A stretch of 64,000 nucleotides of DNA from Enhygromyxa salina (GCF_000737335.2 NZ_JMCC02000018.1:43373-107372), one strand, 5' to 3'. Numbered from the stretch's first letter, positions 1 to 9,743 are shown. Numbers and translations: made by a program. Notes: generated from the sequence alone by a model not told the origin.

Positions 1-1962
1 CAGCACGACGAAGTGATCGTCGTCGACCTCTTCTTCGCGGTACGCGACCATCTCGAGGATCTTCTCGTCCTCGCGCAGATCCAAGAAGTTGACAAGCGCC
101 TTGGGACGCTGCCCGCGGGTGCCAAGCGGGAACTCGAACACGCGCTTGCGGAACACCCGACCAATGTTGGTGAACAGCAAGATCACCGCGTGGGCCGAGG
201 CCTCGAACAGCTCGATGACCTGGTCGTCTTCGTCGCGCTGCGAGCCCGAGTTGAGCCCGACCCCGCCGCGATTTTGCACGCGATACTCACCCGTGGGGAT
301 CCGCTTGACGTAGCCCTGGCGGGTGATCATCAGGACCATTGACTCGTCGGCGACCAAGTCAATTGGCATGATCTCGAGCTCGTTGGGCACGATCTCCGTG
401 CGCCGCGAGCCCTTGCTGCCAACCGAGCCGTCGCCGCTGTCGGCCCCGTCGCGGTCGCCGTACTCGCTGCGGATCTGCACGAGCTCCTCGCGGATCACAG
501 ACATCAACTTGGCCGGGTCGGTGAGGATCGACTCGAGCTCGGTGATCGTGAGCGACAGCTCGATGTACTCGGCCTCGACCTTCTCGCGCTCGAGCCCGGT
601 CAACCGCTGCAGGCGCATGTCCAAGATGGCCTTGGCTTGGCGCTCGTTGAGGCGGTAGGGGCCCTTGCTGGCGGCCTCGATCTCTTCTGCTGGGCGACCG
701 CAGCGCTGCAAGAAGCCGGCGAAGCCGTCGAGTGGCTCGGCCAGCAATTTTGCCTTGGCCTCGTCGGGATCGCGGCTGCCGCGGATCAGCGCGATGATCC
801 GATCGATCGCGTCAACGGCGACGCCAAGACCCTCGACGATCTCGCGCCGGGCCATGGCCTTGGCCAGCTCGAACCGGCAGCGGCGGGTGACGATCGTGCG
901 CCGGTGATCAACGAACTCGCTCAGGCAGCGGTGCAGGTTCAGGACCTCTGGGCGGCCGTTCACGATCGCGATCATGTTGACCCCGAACGTGGTCTGCAGA
1001 TCGCTCATCTTGTAGAGCTTGTTCAGGACGATCTGCGCGGCGCTGTCCTTCTTGACCGAGATCCAGATCCGCATCCCCGTGCGATCCGAGTAGTCCTGGA
1101 TGTCGGAGATGCCCTCGATCTTCTTCTCGCGGACCAGCTGGGCGATGCGCTCGATCAGCCGGGTCTTGTTGACCTGGTAGGGGATCTCGGTGACGACGAT
1201 CGACTCGCGGCCCTTGGCGTCTTCTTCGATCTCACACCTGGCACGCACGGTCACGGAGCCGCGGCCCTCGAGGTAGGCCTGCTTGATCCCGCCGCTGCCC
1301 AGGATGATCCCGCCGGTCGGGAAGTCGGGGCCCTTGACGTACTCGAGCAGCTCGGGGACCCGGTAGTGCGGGTTGTCGATCAACGCCAAGGTCGCGTCGA
1401 TCAGCTCCGTGAGGTTGTGCGGCGGGATGTTGGTTGCCATGCCAACCGCGATCCCGACCGCGCCGTTGAGCAGCAGGTTGGGGATCTTGGTCGGCAGGAC
1501 CGCCGGCTCGAGCTCTTTTTCGTCGTAGTTGGGGACCCAGTCGACGGTCTCTTTGTCGAGGTCCGCGAGCAGCTCGCTCGCGAGCTTTTGCATGCGCACT
1601 TCCGTGTAGCGCATGGCGGCCGGCGAGTCGCCGTCGATCGAGCCGAAGTTGCCCTGGCCGTCGACGAGCGGGTAGCCCATCGCAAAGTCCTGGGCCAGCC
1701 GGACCAGCGCGAAGTAGACCGCAGAGTCGCCGTGCGGGTGGTACTTGCCGATCACATCACCGACCACGCGCGCCGACTTTTTGTAGGGCTGCGTGTGCGA
1801 GTTCTTGAGCTGATGCATCGCGTAGAAGATTCGGCGATGAACCGGCTTGAGCCCGTCGCGAACGTCGGGCAGCGCACGAGAGATGATGACGGACATGGCG
1901 TAGTCCAAAAAGGAGCTACGCATCTCGTCTTCGATATTGAGGGTCGACTTCGTCTCGGCCAT
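1..1962 (-). CDS. gyrA: DNA gyrase subunit A, C-terminus cut by window edge
   Basis: This encodes the DNA-cleaving subunit of gyrase; 654 codons are visible and the rest of the C-terminal domain lies left of position 1. The ATG at 1962 gives the family's usual N-terminus. The breakage-reunion domain has the catalytic tyrosine Y119 in AAMRYTE (E. coli Y122) and the helix-gate motif HPHGDS with S80 (E. coli S83). A GyrA-box-like heptad QNRGGVG (positions about 270-290) argues for GyrA over ParC, although the consensus is QRRGGKG. Position 84, equal to E. coli D87 in the quinolone-resistance region, is Phe, which is unusual. No strong ribosome site is visible. ParC remains a possible alternative. 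Confidence 0.88.
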   Translation of the reverse strand, partial: MAETKSTLNIEDEMRSSFLDYAMSVIISRALPDVRDGLKPVHRRIFYAMHQLKNSHTQPYKKSARVVGDVIGKYHPHGDSAVYFALVRLAQDFAMGYPLVDGQGNFGSIDGDSPAAMRYTEVRMQKLASELLADLDKETVDWVPNYDEKELEPAVLPTKIPNLLLNGAVGIAVGMATNIPPHNLTELIDATLALIDNPHYRVPELLEYVKGPDFPTGGIILGSGGIKQAYLEGRGSVTVRARCEIEEDAKGRESIVVTEIPYQVNKTRLIERIAQLVREKKIEGISDIQDYSDRTGMRIWISVKKDSAAQIVLNKLYKMSDLQTTFGVNMIAIVNGRPEVLNLHRCLSEFVDHRRTIVTRRCRFELAKAMARREIVEGLGVAVDAIDRIIALIRGSRDPDEAKAKLLAEPLDGFAGFLQRCGRPAEEIEAASKGPYRLNERQAKAILDMRLQRLTGLEREKVEAEYIELSLTITELESILTDPAKLMSVIREELVQIRSEYGDRDGADSGDGSVGSKGSRRTEIVPNELEIMPIDLVADESMVLMITRQGYVKRIPTGEYRVQNRGGVGLNSGSQRDEDDQVIELFEASAHAVILLFTNIGRVFRKRVFEFPLGTRGQRPKALVNFLDLREDEKILEMVAYREEEVDDDHFVVL

Positions 1963-2256
1963 GCAGGTCGCTGATGTGGGATCGGGGGAGGTGGTCCGGG
2001 CTGGTGGCGCGACCGCGTGACCGCGGGGATTCGCCCGGGATCACGCGCGCGCGCAGGCGCTTCGAACCGCGGGGATGATAGCTCTCGACGCGACCCCTTG
2101 CACGGGTCCGAACCCTGGAAAAATCGCCTGAATTCGCAGGAAATTCGAGGAATGCAGGAGCGGCAAGAGCGGCGACCCTGGCGGCGGCCCGGGAACGAGG
2201 CTCGGCACAAAATTACCGAGTAAAATCAACAGGTTGTGAAGCTGCGGTGGCGCGGG

Positions 2257-4305
2257 CTAGGAATCGGCCTTGGCGCGCGGGCCCGGCAGCCGGCGATCCC
2301 CCTCGCGGCGGGTGATCGCGAGGTGGTCGAGGTGCTCCAAGAACGGGACCACGAACTTGCGCGACAGCCCGCTGATGTCCTTGAGCGCCTGCACGTCGAT
2401 CTCGCCGTGAGCTGCGAGGTGCTCGCGGATCCGTCGCAGCAATTCCACGTGGGTCGCGGGCGCGTAGGAGAGGTCATCGCTGACCCGGACCAGCAAGCCG
2501 TTGCGCTGCAGCAGGCCCGCGTACTCGAGCACTTGCTTGGCCTCGAGGCCCAGGCGCTCGGCGACCTGCTTGAGGGTTGGCGGCGCGGCCCCGCCGGTCG
2601 TGTAGAGCCCGACCATCGCGGCCATGTCCTCGGGCAGGGCGTCGGGATCCAAGCTGCCCTTGCCGGGCCGCGCGAGGCTGCCAGCGCGGTCGGCCACACG
2701 CAGCGAGCCACGCTCGAGCGCGAGCTCGACGGCGGCGCGGGCCAGCTCGGGCGCGGGGTGGCCAGGCAGCGAGCCCTCGAGCGTGGCGCGGCCGATCCCG
2801 GGGTGCAGCGGCTGGGCTTGGTGATAGCGCTCTGCAGCCTGCAAGGCCGCGCGGACCAGCTCATCGAGCAGCTTGCGATTGACCCAGCGGCCGCCGGCCA
2901 GCGCGAGCAGGGGGCCCTCGGGGCGCGAGAGTCGGCTGAGGATCTTGCCTGGTTCTTCGACGCCCGTTCGCAGCGCGATCGCCTGCGCGTCGATCCCCGG
3001 CATGCCAGCGTCTTCGACGAGCGCCTGGACCCGCGCGCTTGGATCTTCTGACAGCAGCGCGCGAGCGAGCGCGACCCGACGCGACGGGTGCCGGCGCTCG
3101 GGCAGCGGATCCACGATCACGCCGCCGCCCACGGTCAGGCCCTCGACGTTGGCGTGGCCGGCCGAGTACGCGCGCAGGATCACGCGCTGGCCCGCCCAGA
3201 TCGCCAGCGGCGCGTCGAGGTAGAGCCGCACGAGCCCGCGCTGACCTGGCGCGATCTTGGGCTTGGGCGCGCCCGGGCTCGGCTCGATCAAGTGCGTGTG
3301 GCCCTGATCGGGATCGACCAGCGCGAGCGGGACCAGGTGCGCGGCCGTGCTGGCCGTGCCCGCGCACAGCTGCAGCGCCGTGTCGCGGGCCCACGCGCGC
3401 TGGCCAAACCCGAGCTGGTTGACCAGCGCGAGCACCCGGTCGCTTGTCACGACCTTGTGGCCAGCGCTGATCACATCGCCGCGCGCGAGATCTTCGACGC
3501 TGACGTTGCCGAGGTTGAGCGCGGTCCGGGTGCCCGCGCGCGCGCGACGGGCATCACCGCTGTGGACCTGCATGCCGCGGATCCGCAGCGGGCTGCGCTG
3601 GCGCGCGAGCCCGCACGGGACCAGCTCGAGCTCCGCCTGCTTGTCCAGGTCGATCTCGCCCGCGAGCAAGGTGCCAGTGATCACCGTGCCGTGCCCGCGC
3701 ATGGTGAACACGCGATCGATCGGCAACACTGGCGCGCCCTTGCGCCCGCGGCTGGGCAGCTGCTTGGCGAGCTCGAGCAGCGCCGCGGTCAGCTCCGGCA
3801 TGCCCTCACCCGTGTGGGCGCTGACCGGCAAGATCGGTGCCTCGGCGAACGGGCCCTCGGCCAACACCGCCCGCACGTCGTCGATTGCGAGCTCGAGCAG
3901 CTCCTCGAGCTCGTCGTCTTCACCGCCGCCGTCGCTGCGCAGCCGATCGATCTTGGTCAGCGCGACCACAGCGTGGCGCAGGCCAAGCAGCTCACACACG
4001 TGCAGGTGCTCGCGGGTCTGCGGCATCACGCCGTCCTCGGCCGCGATCACGACCAACACCGCGTCGATGCCCCCGGCGCCGGCGACCATCGTGCGAACCA
4101 GCGCCTCGTGCCCGGGGACATCGACGATCCCAACGTTGAGCTCCTCGCTTGGCTGCCAGCGGGCGAAGCCCAGCTCGATCGTGATCCCGCGGCGCTTTTC
4201 TTCGGGTAGACGATCGGTGTCGACACCCGTCAGCGCGCGGACCAGCGAGGTCTTGCCGTGATCGATGTGCCCGGCGGTGCCAAGGATGAACTGGCGCGGG
4301 GCCAT
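2257..4305 (-). CDS. selB: Selenocysteine-specific elongation factor SelB
   Basis: SelB is the GTPase that brings Sec-tRNA to UGA codons followed by a SECIS hairpin. The 682-residue protein starts with an EF-Tu-type G domain: GHIDHGKT at 12-19 (P-loop), VDVPGHE at 61-67 and TKID at 117-120. Beta-barrel domains II and III follow, then a C-terminal region of winged-helix character (about 400-682) expected to bind the SECIS element. E. coli SelB has 614 residues, so this one is slightly long. The start lies only 8 bases after the stop of the upstream kinase gene, so the two are probably co-transcribed. selA, selD and the Sec tRNA are not in the window. Confidence 0.95.
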   Translation of the reverse strand: MAPRQFILGTAGHIDHGKTSLVRALTGVDTDRLPEEKRRGITIELGFARWQPSEELNVGIVDVPGHEALVRTMVAGAGGIDAVLVVIAAEDGVMPQTREHLHVCELLGLRHAVVALTKIDRLRSDGGGEDDELEELLELAIDDVRAVLAEGPFAEAPILPVSAHTGEGMPELTAALLELAKQLPSRGRKGAPVLPIDRVFTMRGHGTVITGTLLAGEIDLDKQAELELVPCGLARQRSPLRIRGMQVHSGDARRARAGTRTALNLGNVSVEDLARGDVISAGHKVVTSDRVLALVNQLGFGQRAWARDTALQLCAGTASTAAHLVPLALVDPDQGHTHLIEPSPGAPKPKIAPGQRGLVRLYLDAPLAIWAGQRVILRAYSAGHANVEGLTVGGGVIVDPLPERRHPSRRVALARALLSEDPSARVQALVEDAGMPGIDAQAIALRTGVEEPGKILSRLSRPEGPLLALAGGRWVNRKLLDELVRAALQAAERYHQAQPLHPGIGRATLEGSLPGHPAPELARAAVELALERGSLRVADRAGSLARPGKGSLDPDALPEDMAAMVGLYTTGGAAPPTLKQVAERLGLEAKQVLEYAGLLQRNGLLVRVSDDLSYAPATHVELLRRIREHLAAHGEIDVQALKDISGLSRKFVVPFLEHLDHLAITRREGDRRLPGPRAKADS

Positions 4306-4313
4306 GCCGGAGT

Positions 4314-6860
4314 CTAGCCGCCGATCTTGGCTTGGGCCTTGGCGATGCGCGCGTCGGCCTTCGAGGACCCGTAGTCCTTCGCTTTTTTGTACTCGTCGAG
4401 CGCGTCCCGATAGCGCAGCACCGAGTAGTACGCGTCGCCCAGGCTGATGCGATAGTCGCTGTTCTTGGGTGCGGCCTTGACGGCCTTCTCTGCGTAGAGC
4501 ACGGCCTTTTGGCTCGAGCCCGTGTCAAAGTAGACGTCGGACAGCCCCATCAGCGCCGTCCCGTTGCGCTGGTCGTAGGAGATCGCCTGGTTGAACAGGT
4601 CCTTGGCCTGCTCGCGCTTGCCGGCTCGCAGTGCGGCCATGCCCTGCTGCGCGAGGGCGTCGGCCTTTGCGGGATCACGCGTGTTGTTGCCCAGCTTCTC
4701 GTTGTTGCCACTCTTGGGCCGGCGTCCGTTGGACCGCTTGTCGGACTTGTCCTGTTCGCCCGTGTCGAGCTCGCCGTCGGTGTCGCCCGCTTCGAGCTCG
4801 CCCGTGTCTTCATCGGGACCATCGGTCTGCGGCTGCGGCTGCGGCAGGGTAGGCGGCGCGGGTACGTTGGTGACCGCGATCCCGGCGCCGCGGGCGGCCT
4901 CGAGCGCGCGGCTCTGGATCAGCAGTGAACCCGGCCCGCGATCGTCTTTTTTGCTGGCTTCGAGCTCCATGGCGAGGAGCTCCTCGGCCTTCTTTCCAGC
5001 GAGCTCTTTGTCATCTTCGGCGAACACGTCCAGCCAGCGCGCGGCCGCGAGCTCGGCCTCGGTGAACTCGCCTCGGGCTGCGCGATCCTGGAAGTCGGCC
5101 AGCAGCGCGGGCGTGAGGCCCGAGCGCTCGAACGCCTCTTTGTCCTCGGGATCGAACAGCAGCGCCATCGTGTAGTACTCGCGCGCGAAGCCCTGACCGC
5201 CGGGGCTGTCCCAGTAGCGATCGCCCAGCTTGTTGAGCGTGGCCCCAAACTCCGTGCGCAGCTCCTCGGCGCGCTCGTCACCGGCGGCGTCGGCGGTGCC
5301 CTCGAGCCCCTCGAGCTCCTGGATCTTGGTGTACGCCGTGGGGGCGGTGGGCTCGTCCGCGGGCGGGTGCAGCCACTGGGTCTTGGACGCGGCGTCGCGC
5401 GCCTCGTTGGTGATCGCTTCGATCTGGCTGACCTCTTCGTCCGTGGGCTTGCCGCCCACGAGCGCCCACGTCACGCCCACGCCGATCAGCAAGGCCGAGA
5501 CCCCAGCGACCAGCGGCCACAGCCAACGGTTGCCTTGCTGGATGATGATCGCGTTGGGGTTGGGCATGCCGGCGAGCAGCCGCTCGCGGCGCTCGGGCTC
5601 GACATCGGGGAGCGGAAGGTCGTCCCACGGGGTGGTCAGGCCGGCCGCGATCTGGGCCTCGCACAGCGCGGCCTCGAGGTCGTCCATGGTTGCCCAGCGC
5701 TGCTCGGGATCCTTGGCCAGGCAGCGCATGATGACGTCGGCGAGCTGCGTGGGGATCTCGCGGTCGGGCCGGCACTCCACCAGCGGCTTGGGCTCCTCGT
5801 AGAGCTGCTGGTGGAGCAGCTCTTGGATGTTCTCTGCGAGGAAGGGCGGATAGCCAACGAGCAGCTCGTAGGCCATGCAACCGGCCGCGTAAATATCCAG
5901 CCGGCCGTCGAACTTGACCCCGGTGATCTGCTCGGGCGCCATGTAGTGCGGCGTTCCGGCGATCGTGTTGCCCTCGTCTTTGTTGGCGGCGAGCATCGCC
6001 GAGATCCCGAAGTCGACGATCTTGACGACCTCGCGGGTCTCGTCCTGAACGAGGATGATGTTCTCTGGCTTGATGTCGCGGTGAACGATGCCGGCCTTGT
6101 GCGCGACCGACAGGCCCTTGCAGATCTGCCGCATCAGGCCGATCAAGCGGGGCGGCTCGATCCAGTCTTCTTCTGTTGGCGGGACCAGATCCCCGCCGGG
6201 GATCAGCTCCATGCAGAAGAACAGGCGGCCGTCCGAGAGCTCACCAAAGTCGTAGATATCTACGATGTTCTTTGAGCCGATCCGGCTGGCTGCCCGCGCT
6301 TCGTCGCGGAACACCTGGGCCATGTTGGGCTCTTGCGAGAGGTCGAAGCGGAGGATCTTGAGCGCGACCTTGCGATCGATGTCGATGTGCTCGGCCTCGT
6401 AGACGACCCCCATGCCGCCTTCGCCGAGCCAACGGATGATCCGGTAGCGGGTCCCGGGCACGACCTTGCCTGGGATCAGGCGAATGCGAGGCTGATCGGC
6501 GCCGGGCTCGGCCAGGCCCTCTGTGCCCGCCATATGGGTGTGCTTGTAGCGGGACTCTTGGAAGTCTTCTGCGGTGGCGCGGGCCTCGGCGGCTGGGCGC
6601 GGGCTCTGAACGCCTGGATCGGTGGGCCCATAGCCGGCCGCGGACGGGGGCGATGGTGGAACGTTTGGGATCGTGGCGGCGGCGGCGGCCTGCTCGGCGC
6701 GGAGGTCATCCCGAGATTTTTGCAGCTGAGCGGGAGCGGGCGCGCGCGCCGGCGGAGGGACGGTGCCCACGCCGACAATGGTTCGGTTGGGGGGCTTGGG
6801 GGCCTTGGGGGGCAACGGCGCACGCTCGGGCATGGCGGGGATAGTCGGGGGTTTTTGCAT
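4314..6860 (-). CDS. Receptor-type Ser/Thr protein kinase with C-terminal TPR repeats
   Basis: This is an 848-residue Hanks-type kinase typical of myxobacteria. After a Pro-rich N-terminus (1-130) the kinase domain (about 139-400) carries GEGGMG at 146-151, the ATP-anchoring K167, HRD at 260-262, DFG at 283-285 and APE at 308-310, so it looks catalytically intact. One transmembrane helix follows (about 446-468). The extracytoplasmic part is acidic and ends in TPR-like repeats (about 740-848), probably a protein-interaction sensor. I chose the ATG at 6860, preceded by a GAGGG-like site, over a TTG at 6893 that would add 11 residues. It sits directly upstream of selB. Substrate and signal are unknown. 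Confidence 0.92.
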   Translation of the reverse strand: MQKPPTIPAMPERAPLPPKAPKPPNRTIVGVGTVPPPARAPAPAQLQKSRDDLRAEQAAAAATIPNVPPSPPSAAGYGPTDPGVQSPRPAAEARATAEDFQESRYKHTHMAGTEGLAEPGADQPRIRLIPGKVVPGTRYRIIRWLGEGGMGVVYEAEHIDIDRKVALKILRFDLSQEPNMAQVFRDEARAASRIGSKNIVDIYDFGELSDGRLFFCMELIPGGDLVPPTEEDWIEPPRLIGLMRQICKGLSVAHKAGIVHRDIKPENIILVQDETREVVKIVDFGISAMLAANKDEGNTIAGTPHYMAPEQITGVKFDGRLDIYAAGCMAYELLVGYPPFLAENIQELLHQQLYEEPKPLVECRPDREIPTQLADVIMRCLAKDPEQRWATMDDLEAALCEAQIAAGLTTPWDDLPLPDVEPERRERLLAGMPNPNAIIIQQGNRWLWPLVAGVSALLIGVGVTWALVGGKPTDEEVSQIEAITNEARDAASKTQWLHPPADEPTAPTAYTKIQELEGLEGTADAAGDERAEELRTEFGATLNKLGDRYWDSPGGQGFAREYYTMALLFDPEDKEAFERSGLTPALLADFQDRAARGEFTEAELAAARWLDVFAEDDKELAGKKAEELLAMELEASKKDDRGPGSLLIQSRALEAARGAGIAVTNVPAPPTLPQPQPQTDGPDEDTGELEAGDTDGELDTGEQDKSDKRSNGRRPKSGNNEKLGNNTRDPAKADALAQQGMAALRAGKREQAKDLFNQAISYDQRNGTALMGLSDVYFDTGSSQKAVLYAEKAVKAAPKNSDYRISLGDAYYSVLRYRDALDEYKKAKDYGSSKADARIAKAQAKIGG

Positions 6861-7013
6861 CGACAAGGCGCCCTCGAGAGCGGTCGAGTTCAAGCGAGTG
6901 TGCCCCGATTCTTACACGTTTTCGGCCGCCCTGCGACCGTAGCCAGTTCAGCCCCGCCCCGCGAGTGGAGCTGCGCCGAGCGAGCAGCCCGTGACTCGCC
7001 TAACGCGGTTCGG

Positions 7014-8906
7014 TCAGTCCACGTCCACGCGGGCACTGGCGGGTGTGGCGAGGCCGGCGAGCGCGAGCTCGCCAATCGACAGCACCGGCACGTGGGGTCG
7101 CGCGCCAGCTAGCAAACAGGCGAAGGCCGGGCGCGCGTGGCTGCTGCATAGCAACAACACCGGCCGGTCGCTCGTGCCCGCGCAGATCCGAGCGACCACT
7201 CGCCCACGCTCGGCGTCCGTGAGACTCAGCGAGAGTCCTCGCGTGCCATGGTGCGCGCGGGCCAAGATTGCATCCTCGAGGTCGACCGTTGGCCGGAGCC
7301 AGCGCGGCTCACCAAGCTGGGCCGCGCCGTCACACAGGTCGCGGACCCAGTGGTCGGCGAGGGCTTCGCGGGCGTGCTCCGGCCACTGACGGCGCTCGGC
7401 GGGATCATGAAACACGCGCTCTTCGGCGAGCGCCTGCAGCAGCGCGTCGATGCTGGGCATCGGGATCCGCTCGCGCACGAACGCACGCACGATCACCAGC
7501 ACGTCGACGGGCTCGACCACGCGCATGGCCTGCCGGATCAGCGCGGGGTGGCGGCGCCGCGCGGCCTCGAGCTCGGCCTCGATCGCCTGCAGGGTCACGA
7601 GTCGGGGTGCGCTGTCCATCAGCACCTGAAAGCAGCCAAGCACCAGGGCGTCGTCGCGCCCGCTCGCGCTGTGTGAGGCGGACGGAAGCTCGGCTTGACG
7701 ACCGCGACCCAAGACCCGCTCGCCCAGGCGCAGCTCGAGCTGTTCGGGCCCGAGCGCAGACTGGGGCCCGGCCGGGCTCAACACCAGGCGAGGCACGCTG
7801 ATCGCCAACGCGGCCTCACAGCGGCTGCGCAGCTCGGCGAGATCATGGGAGATCGAGGCCCGCGCCGCCTCGTCAAAGCTGGCGTGTACGCGGATCTCCG
7901 GCTCGCCAACCGGCTGCTTGCGGTCGAGTCCACGCGCCGAGATCCACAGCGCGACCGCGACCAGCCCGACAGCCGTGGTCACGAACGCGAGCGCTGGCAT
8001 CCCGGGGATCGCCGCGAGCAAGCCCAGCAACAGCGCCGGGACCAGCAACATCGCCGGCTCGAGCCAAGCCGCGCGCGCGTGGCCGCCCACCCGATCGACC
8101 CGGGCGACCAACAGAGCGGCCGCCAGCGCGATCAACAGCGCGGGCAGCTGCGCGAGCAGCCCGTCCCCGATCGCCAGCGTGCCGTAGAGCGACAGGCTCT
8201 CGCCCACGCCCCGACCCGCACGCACCCCTCCAACCGCGATCCCGCCGACCAGGTTGATCGCCGTGATCAGCAAGCCGACGACCGCGTCGCCCTTGACCCA
8301 TCGCATCACCCCGTCCATCCGCGCGAAGAATTCCGAGCGCTCGCTCAGCGCCGCGCGACGGACCTGGGCCTCGCGCGGGCTGATCGTCCCGGCCCGCAGA
8401 TCCGCGTCGATCGCCGCTTGCTGGCCCGGCATCCCGTCGAGCGCGAACCGAGCCGCGACCTCGGCCACGCGCTCGGCCCCGCGGGCGATCACGAAGTACT
8501 GGATCGCCGTAATCACCGCGAACATCACCGCGCCGACCAGCAGATCGCCGCGCACGACCAAGCCCGCGAACGCGTCGATCACCTGGCCCGCGTCGGCCTG
8601 CGAGAGGATCAACCGCGTGGTCGAGACATTGAGCGCCAGCCGATACAAGGTCAGCAGCAACACCAAGCTTGGGAACGCCAGAAACTCCGCGGCCCGACGC
8701 ACCCGCAGGCCCGCGACCAGCAGCACCACCGCCGCCGCCAGGCTCAGCGACAGCAACAAGTCGACGATCCCCGTGGGCAGCGGGACCAGCAAGCACAGCA
8801 GCAGCGCGATCACGACCGCCGCTGGCGCCAGCCCAGGGAGCTCGCGGGCGAGCGAGCGAGTCGCAGCCGCGAACGCGACAAAACCCGAAGAGCGAGGCCC
8901 AGACAC
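7014..8906 (-). CDS. FHIPEP-family export gate protein (FlhA/SctV-like), orphan
   Basis: Family members form the nonameric inner-membrane gate of flagellar or type III secretion export. The product (630 residues from a GTG at 8906) has the expected layout: about 8 hydrophobic helices in the N-terminal half, including a LALNVSTTRLIL segment, the cytoplasmic FHIPEP-type loop with ARFALDGMPGQQAAIDADL, MDGVMRWVKGDA and INLVGG, then a soluble C-terminal domain. The frame stays open upstream to 9275 but would overlap the divergent peroxiredoxin gene, so the later start is preferred; it could lie slightly elsewhere. No other secretion or flagellar genes are adjacent, so its partners must be elsewhere or lost. 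Flagellar versus injectisome type cannot be settled by eye. Confidence 0.88.
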   Translation of the reverse strand: MSGPRSSGFVAFAAATRSLARELPGLAPAAVVIALLLCLLVPLPTGIVDLLLSLSLAAAVVLLVAGLRVRRAAEFLAFPSLVLLLTLYRLALNVSTTRLILSQADAGQVIDAFAGLVVRGDLLVGAVMFAVITAIQYFVIARGAERVAEVAARFALDGMPGQQAAIDADLRAGTISPREAQVRRAALSERSEFFARMDGVMRWVKGDAVVGLLITAINLVGGIAVGGVRAGRGVGESLSLYGTLAIGDGLLAQLPALLIALAAALLVARVDRVGGHARAAWLEPAMLLVPALLLGLLAAIPGMPALAFVTTAVGLVAVALWISARGLDRKQPVGEPEIRVHASFDEAARASISHDLAELRSRCEAALAISVPRLVLSPAGPQSALGPEQLELRLGERVLGRGRQAELPSASHSASGRDDALVLGCFQVLMDSAPRLVTLQAIEAELEAARRRHPALIRQAMRVVEPVDVLVIVRAFVRERIPMPSIDALLQALAEERVFHDPAERRQWPEHAREALADHWVRDLCDGAAQLGEPRWLRPTVDLEDAILARAHHGTRGLSLSLTDAERGRVVARICAGTSDRPVLLLCSSHARPAFACLLAGARPHVPVLSIGELALAGLATPASARVDVD

Positions 8907-8996
8907 CGCAGGCGAGGCTAGCAGCCAGCGCTTGGATCTCTGTGTTTTTGGCGGATCCGCTTGCGGCTCGGCTGGGCATCGGCCATAGCGGAGCTG

Positions 8997-9539
8997 ATGC
9001 GCCGTCTCGCCTCGCCCCTCGCCCTCCTGCTCTCGTGTATCGCAGTGCCTGTTGTCAGCGGTGGCTGCGGTGAGACCACGCGACCCGACGGCGGCGCGGG
9101 CCACCTGGAGATCGGCGCGCAGGCGCCCGCGCTCGAGACCGTCGCCCACGATGGCACCAAGCTGAAATTGGGCAGCCTCGAAAAGCCCGCCGTCGTCTAC
9201 TTCTACCCGGCAGACGACACGCCGGGTTGTACGAAAGAGGCCTGCGCGTTCCGGGACATCTGGACCGAGTACCAAGCCGCGGGCGTCATGATCATTGGGG
9301 TCTCAACGCAGGACGCCGCGTCGCACCAAGAATTTGCAGAGAAGCACGAGCTCCCGTTTCCGCTGGTCGCCGACACGGACAAGCAGTGGGCGACCGGGTT
9401 TGGCGTGGGCTTGCGGGGGGGCTACGCGGAGCGGGTCAGCTTCTTGCTCGATAGCGCGGGGAAGATCGTCAAGGTCTACCCGGGGGTCGATCCAGGCGTA
9501 CACGCCCGCGAGGTGCTCGACGACGCCAGCAAGCTGTGA
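8997..9539 (+). CDS. Peroxiredoxin of the BCP/PrxQ type, probable exported lipoprotein
   Basis: This is a thiol peroxidase that reduces hydroperoxides. The fold starts near residue 37, with peroxidatic C78 in TPGC and the resolving cysteine five residues on at C83, the PrxQ/BCP arrangement. Unlike cytosolic BCP it carries an N-terminal hydrophobic segment (about 5-22) ending in SGGC (C24), a plausible but imperfect lipobox, so it probably acts outside the cytoplasm. The ATG at 8997 has GGAG five bases upstream and is preferred over a TTG at 8961. The protein is 180 residues. It is transcribed divergently from the export-gate gene. Confidence 0.92.
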   Translation: MRRLASPLALLLSCIAVPVVSGGCGETTRPDGGAGHLEIGAQAPALETVAHDGTKLKLGSLEKPAVVYFYPADDTPGCTKEACAFRDIWTEYQAAGVMIIGVSTQDAASHQEFAEKHELPFPLVADTDKQWATGFGVGLRGGYAERVSFLLDSAGKIVKVYPGVDPGVHAREVLDDASKL

Positions 9540-9560
9540 GCGGCGGCGGGCCGACCGCTC
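9538..9560 (+). terminator. Hairpin at the end of the peroxiredoxin gene
   Basis: GAGCGG and CCGCTC form a 6-bp GC-rich stem around an 11-base loop that begins within the stop codon. There is no T-run, so termination is only suggested by position. Confidence 0.3.
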
Positions 9561-9600
9561 GGAACGTCAGGCCTGAAATGGGCGCTATCCGGGGGAAGAG

Positions 9601-9709
9601 GCTTCCGCTATTTCGGTGTGCACGTGCGTTCTCGTGCTGAAATTACTCGATTTTTATCCAATCGGGCACCAGATGAGCTTCCGCTATTGCGGATCATCGC
9701 TTCCGCTAT
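9601..9709. repeat. Three copies of GCTTCCGCTAT
   Basis: The 11-mer GCTTCCGCTAT occurs at 9601-9611, 9677-9687 and 9699-9709, all in the same orientation, in the non-coding stretch between the convergent peroxiredoxin and esterase genes. No function is apparent. Confidence 0.6.
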
Positions 9710-9743
9710 CGAGCCGGGCCAACCAGCGATCGGTGAGGCGGAA

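Noticed and set aside
637..1974. Long plus-strand open frame opposite gyrA
   Set aside because: It is the mirror of the highly conserved gyrA coding sequence on the minus strand; its translation has no protein-like features and arises from GC-rich third positions.
8907..9275. N-terminal extension of the FHIPEP protein to 9275
   Set aside because: The extension lacks family similarity and lies opposite the peroxiredoxin gene, which has a good ribosome site.
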